From Pontibacter pudoricolor (GTDB lineage Bacteria; Bacteroidota; Bacteroidia; Cytophagales; Hymenobacteraceae): DNA of 64,000 nt. The DNA lies in contig NZ_CP048106.1 of assembly GCF_010092985.1 (NCBI RefSeq), forward strand, positions 2,790,001-2,854,000, in the 5' to 3' direction. The position numbers and the translations under genes were made by a program. Positions 61,845-64,000 of the stretch are shown here, in pieces (the first letter of the stretch is position 1; each line of letters starts with the position of its first letter). The notes beneath the pieces were generated by a model. The model did not search any database. It had not been told where the DNA came from and worked only from the letters and a program-made list of their open reading frames with translations.

Positions 61845-61876
61845 AACCCACCCCTACCCCTCCCAAGAGGGGAATT
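61845..61876. repeat. Dispersed CCCCTC/GAGGGG hairpin repeat, copy 3
   Basis: AACCCACCCCTACCCCTCCC then AAGAGGGGAATTC; near-identical to 58238-58270 in sequence and orientation. Confidence 0.75.
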
Positions 61877-61928
61877 CCGGCTGTTGTTATAGTTAGCGGC
61901 TATAGGTCTATAGTTACAGACCAGGATC

Positions 61929-61948
61929 GGACAGGTCGCGACCTGTCC
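61929..61948. repeat. 20-bp perfect palindrome
   Basis: GGACAGGTCGCGACCTGTCC is identical to its reverse complement over all 20 bp. It is followed by CTACGG. It lies in non-coding, repeat-rich DNA. Confidence 0.85.
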
Positions 61949-62480
61949 CTACGGAAATACCAACACGATAAAGCGATGCAACTATGGCCTTTCAAACTAA
62001 AGACGAACTATAGCTATCGAACTGATCACAGTCTTTGGGTTGAGCGCCTTGTAGATTTCCGGTGCCGCAGGCATTTCGAGGTACGAGAAAAGGAAATGTA
62101 CACCGCGCGATGCCCGAAGACGGGGCCTCCCGGCCGTGAGGGCACCAAAGCCAACTATAGAACAATAGGCATGTAAAGCTCCCAGGATTGGAGGATATTT
62201 GAAAGAAAAGGCTTGGTTCCGGCTGCAACTATAACCAACTATAGAATCCAGATTCCTCACAGCTGCGCTGGCTCTCTTCGAATCGCGTCTCAAGAATGTT
62301 CGAAATGACAAAAGCAGAATTATAGGACATATAAGATCCCTCGACTTAGCTCAGGGATGACAATGGAGCCCTATAAAACTTAGCTTTAACACTAGCAGCA
62401 GCGAATACCAGTCCCGAAAACTTTAGATGACGCTGCCAGGCCAAGCATCTACAAACCCCTCAAACCCCATTAGCTTATCA

Positions 62481-62525
62481 TCAAAACAAAAGGGGAAGTA
62501 TAGGTTTAACTATGCTTCCCCTTTC
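62481..62525 (-). terminator. Terminator of the small lipoprotein gene
   Basis: Stem AAAGGGGAAG-N-ATAG/CTAT-N-CTTCCCCTTT with a 6-nt loop. On the minus strand it is followed by TTTGTTTTG. Confidence 0.8.
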
Positions 62526-62545
62526 TAAATTATTCCAACCTTATA

Positions 62546-62833
62546 TTACTGTTTCTGATCCATATCACGCTGGTCAGCACTGTCTCTTTTTCCATCGCCA
62601 GCGTGTACAGCGCCCTTGGCATTATCATAATATTTTTTTTCCAGGTTTACAGTGTCCTGGTCTGAGGCATTCGGTTCTGACGTATAACCTTCGTTCATTG
62701 ATCCTGCTTCTACATGGTCGCTGTCTTCTTTGTTGGTTTCACCTGCGCCGGTACCAGTATCACACCCGGCTATAGTAATTGCTCCTGTAAACAGCGCAGC
62801 AAGCATAAACGCCTTTGTTGGTTTCGTATTCAT
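62546..62833 (-). CDS. Small acidic lipoprotein of unknown function
   Basis: 95 aa from the ATG at 62833. Basic start MNTKPTKAF, hydrophobic core and lipobox TIAGC, then a hydrophilic Asp/Glu/Gly/Asn-rich mature part (CDTGTGAGETNKEDSDHVE) with no known domain. The upstream in-frame ATG at 62857 adds eight residues and is less likely. Divergent from the 56-aa gene. Function unknown. Confidence 0.75.
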   Translation of the reverse strand: MNTKPTKAFMLAALFTGAITIAGCDTGTGAGETNKEDSDHVEAGSMNEGYTSEPNASDQDTVNLEKKYYDNAKGAVHAGDGKRDSADQRDMDQKQ

Positions 62834-62972
62834 AGCTATAAAATTCGTGTTAAACATTAGCCGCCAGCCAACCGGCGGGTACCTACATTTACGACCTCGA
62901 CCAGTTTATAGTTAAAACCAATACCCCTATCCCTAGAAAACCGTATTAATAACACGAAACCAAACTATAGCT

Positions 62973-63143
62973 ATGAAACAGGACAAACCTATAGATCCGA
63001 CAAAAGAAACCAGCAAAGACGATTCTTCTGACATCAATAAGGTAAAACAGCAAAAGCAGGCTGCTCCGCCTCAGGCTAAAGCCACTACAAACAAAAGCAG
63101 CCAGCAGCGCGAAGACGAAGAAGCACAAAAAGGCCATTCATAA
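62973..63143 (+). CDS. Small hydrophilic protein, 56 aa
   Basis: Starts MKQDKPIDPTKETSKDDSSD and ends REDEEAQKGHS. Rich in Lys, Gln, Asp, Glu and Ser; no hydrophobic segment, so probably disordered. It resembles in style the hydrophilic proteins at 54950 and 55374. An ACTATAG core lies immediately before the start codon. Function unknown; coding status is based on the clean frame, amino-acid composition and compact context. Confidence 0.5.
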   Translation: MKQDKPIDPTKETSKDDSSDINKVKQQKQAAPPQAKATTNKSSQQREDEEAQKGHS

Positions 63144-63150
63144 GTTGCTG

Positions 63151-63187
63151 AACTATAGTTGCCCGTTGTACCTTTGCAACTATAGTT
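63151..63187 (+). promoter_or_regulatory. Promoter of DUF2798 gene flanked by two AACTATAGTT palindromes
   Basis: The -7 box TACCTTTG at 63169-63176, with TTG 21 bp upstream, lies between perfect palindromes at 63151-63160 and 63178-63187. The second palindrome covers the predicted start site. Confidence 0.55.
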
Positions 63188-63197
63188 TTACCAACCT

Positions 63198-63425
63198 ATG
63201 AAAAAGGCGCTCATTTCCGCACAACTTAAAACCAAACTGCTGGTGATCCTGATCATCAGTATATTACTTGCGTCTGCCCTGGAACTGTATACCTTTGGCA
63301 TTCCTTCTGATTTCCTGTCTCGCTGGCTAAATTCCTTCTTTGTGATCTTCTTTATGATCTCGGTAACGGTGCTGGGTATTGTACCTGCCATTAGCTATGC
63401 GGTAAACAAAGCTGCCGGACGCTAA
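63198..63425 (+). CDS. DUF2798 domain membrane protein
   Basis: 75 aa with two transmembrane helices (about residues 13-32 and 48-68). The spacing LxxxxLExxxxGIPSDFLSRWLNSFFVIFFMISVTVLGIVPAIS fits DUF2798. Function unknown; inner-membrane. Monocistronic with its own promoter-like element. Confidence 0.8.
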   Translation: MKKALISAQLKTKLLVILIISILLASALELYTFGIPSDFLSRWLNSFFVIFFMISVTVLGIVPAISYAVNKAAGR

Positions 63426-63496
63426 ACTCTCATTTCATCTTTTCTGAACCTGCTGCTACCTATAGCTGTTGCAGAAGCACTGTGCCATAAAATCTG

Positions 63497-63504
63497 TACT
63501 TTTG
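63497..63504 (+). promoter_or_regulatory. -7 box before the radical SAM gene
   Basis: TACTTTTG matches TAnnTTTG, about 32 bp upstream of the proposed TTG start. Confidence 0.45.
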
Positions 63505-63535
63505 CGGTGCAGACTAATACTTTAACATTTACACT

Positions 63536-64000
63536 TTGGAAACAACGCCAACCATACTGCTTATTACGCCCCCGCTCACCCAGCTGAACACCCCTTACCC
63601 GGCCACGGCTTACCTTACCGGCTTTTTGCGCGGGCAGGGCTACAACGTGCAGCAAGCCGATCTGGGTATTGAGCTGGTGTTGCGTATGTTTTCCAAAGCA
63701 GGCCTCAAAAAGATATTTGCTGCCATAGAAGTTGGCGACTATGAATTATCGGATAACAGTTTCCGGATTTTGAAGCTGAAGCGCGACTACCTGGACACGA
63801 TTGAACCAGTCATTCGTTTTCTGCAGAATAAGGATTTAACTATAGCACAGCAGATCAGTTTCAGCAGGTATTTACCCGAAGCATCGCGCTTCGACCAGGT
63901 AGAGGATCTGGAATGGGCTTTTGGCAGCATGGGCATTACCGACCGCGCGCGCTACCTGGCTACTTTATACTTAGAAGACCTCGGCGACCTGATAAAAGAA
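63536..64000 (+). CDS. B12-binding domain radical SAM protein (N-terminal part, leaves window)
   Basis: 155 codons are visible, open to the window edge. The start is taken as TTG at 63536, since an in-frame stop lies at 63515-63517 and no ATG or GTG intervenes. The start METTPTILLITPPLTQLNTPYPA then TAYLTGFLRGQGYNVQQADLG is the Rossmann-like B12-binding domain that precedes radical SAM domains; the CxxxCxxC cluster motif would lie beyond the window, so the assignment rests on the N-terminal half. Reaction unknown. Confidence 0.7.
   Translation, partial: METTPTILLITPPLTQLNTPYPATAYLTGFLRGQGYNVQQADLGIELVLRMFSKAGLKKIFAAIEVGDYELSDNSFRILKLKRDYLDTIEPVIRFLQNKDLTIAQQISFSRYLPEASRFDQVEDLEWAFGSMGITDRARYLATLYLEDLGDLIKE

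Larger units (their letters stand above)
61758..62480. repeat. Gene desert rich in dispersed repeats
   Basis: About 720 bp with no credible gene. It contains, in order: a degenerate CCCCTC/GAGGGG copy (about 61800-61832), a good copy (61845-61876), several CTATAG cores, the 20-bp perfect palindrome at 61929-61948, a GC-rich GGGCCTCCCGGCCGTGAGGGC element (62123-62143), a segment TTCGAATCGCGTCTCAAGAA / TGTTCGAAATGACA (62276-62310), and GATCCCTCGAC...CTCAGGGATGACA (62335-62362), which resembles a common Bacteroidota dispersed repeat. Open frames here have no recognisable features. Confidence 0.65.

Noticed and set aside
61976..62311. Overlapping frames on both strands in the gene desert
   Set aside because: They have no family features, they cross repeat elements and palindromes, and no start context or promoter supports them.

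Overview
This is a chromosomal window from a member of the Bacteroidota, most likely of the Cytophagales/Hymenobacteraceae (Pontibacter-like; the genus is an inference). Supporting signs are promoters of the form TTTG-N19/20-TAnnTTTG, the near absence of Shine-Dalgarno sequences, the Bacteroidota order of translation genes, a zinc-free L36, TonB/lipoprotein-type outer-membrane genes and a two-component system with a seven-bladed propeller sensor.

Layout. (a) 1-6.3 kb: the start of a secreted protein leaving the window, an Ldh-family dehydrogenase, hscA, a FtsB/DivIC-like division protein, eno and carA. (b) 6.3-37.8 kb, all on the minus strand: the transcription/translation core. Read in its own direction it runs tRNA-Tyr, tRNA-Gly, tRNA-Thr, tuf, tRNA-Trp, secE, nusG, rplKAJL, rpoB, rpoC, a DUF3467 gene, rpsL, rpsG, fusA, rpsJ, then the S10/spc/alpha block rplC to rplQ including secY, map, infA, rpmJ and rpoA. 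Visible promoters and hairpins split this into several transcription units. (c) 37.9-45 kb: an M1 aminopeptidase lipoprotein, a biotin carrier protein, pyrH-frr, then nadD-gmk with an ECF sigma factor and its zinc anti-sigma factor. (d) 45-54.7 kb: two glycosyltransferases, a propeller histidine kinase with its LytTR regulator, ahcY, a DUF4397 lipoprotein and a THUMP-like methyltransferase. (e) 54.9-64 kb: small very hydrophilic proteins, a GT39-type membrane glycosyltransferase, a 3-methyladenine DNA glycosylase, a cobalamin riboswitch controlling a TonB receptor (BtuB-like) and a surface beta-propeller lipoprotein (BtuG-like), a repeat-rich gene desert, and the start of a B12-binding radical SAM gene.

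Two genes carry one-base frameshifts at homopolymers: rpsS (S19), where the lost base leaves the slippery heptamer A AAA AAG and a -1 slip would restore the protein exactly, and the BtuB-like receptor (a G run). Two events of the same kind favour base-calling errors, but the rpsS case deserves a direct check because the gene is essential and the heptamer is in the correct frame for programmed -1 frameshifting.

The most striking sequence-wide feature is the palindrome AACTATAGTT. At least eleven perfect copies were found by eye, against about 0.06 expected by chance, with far more copies of its core ACTATAG. It occurs in intergenic DNA, in coding DNA, in terminator stems and inside the cobalamin riboswitch. 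It looks like a highly iterated palindrome whose role is unknown. Several further repeat families lie in the gaps at 42.6, 58.1 and 61.8-62.4 kb.
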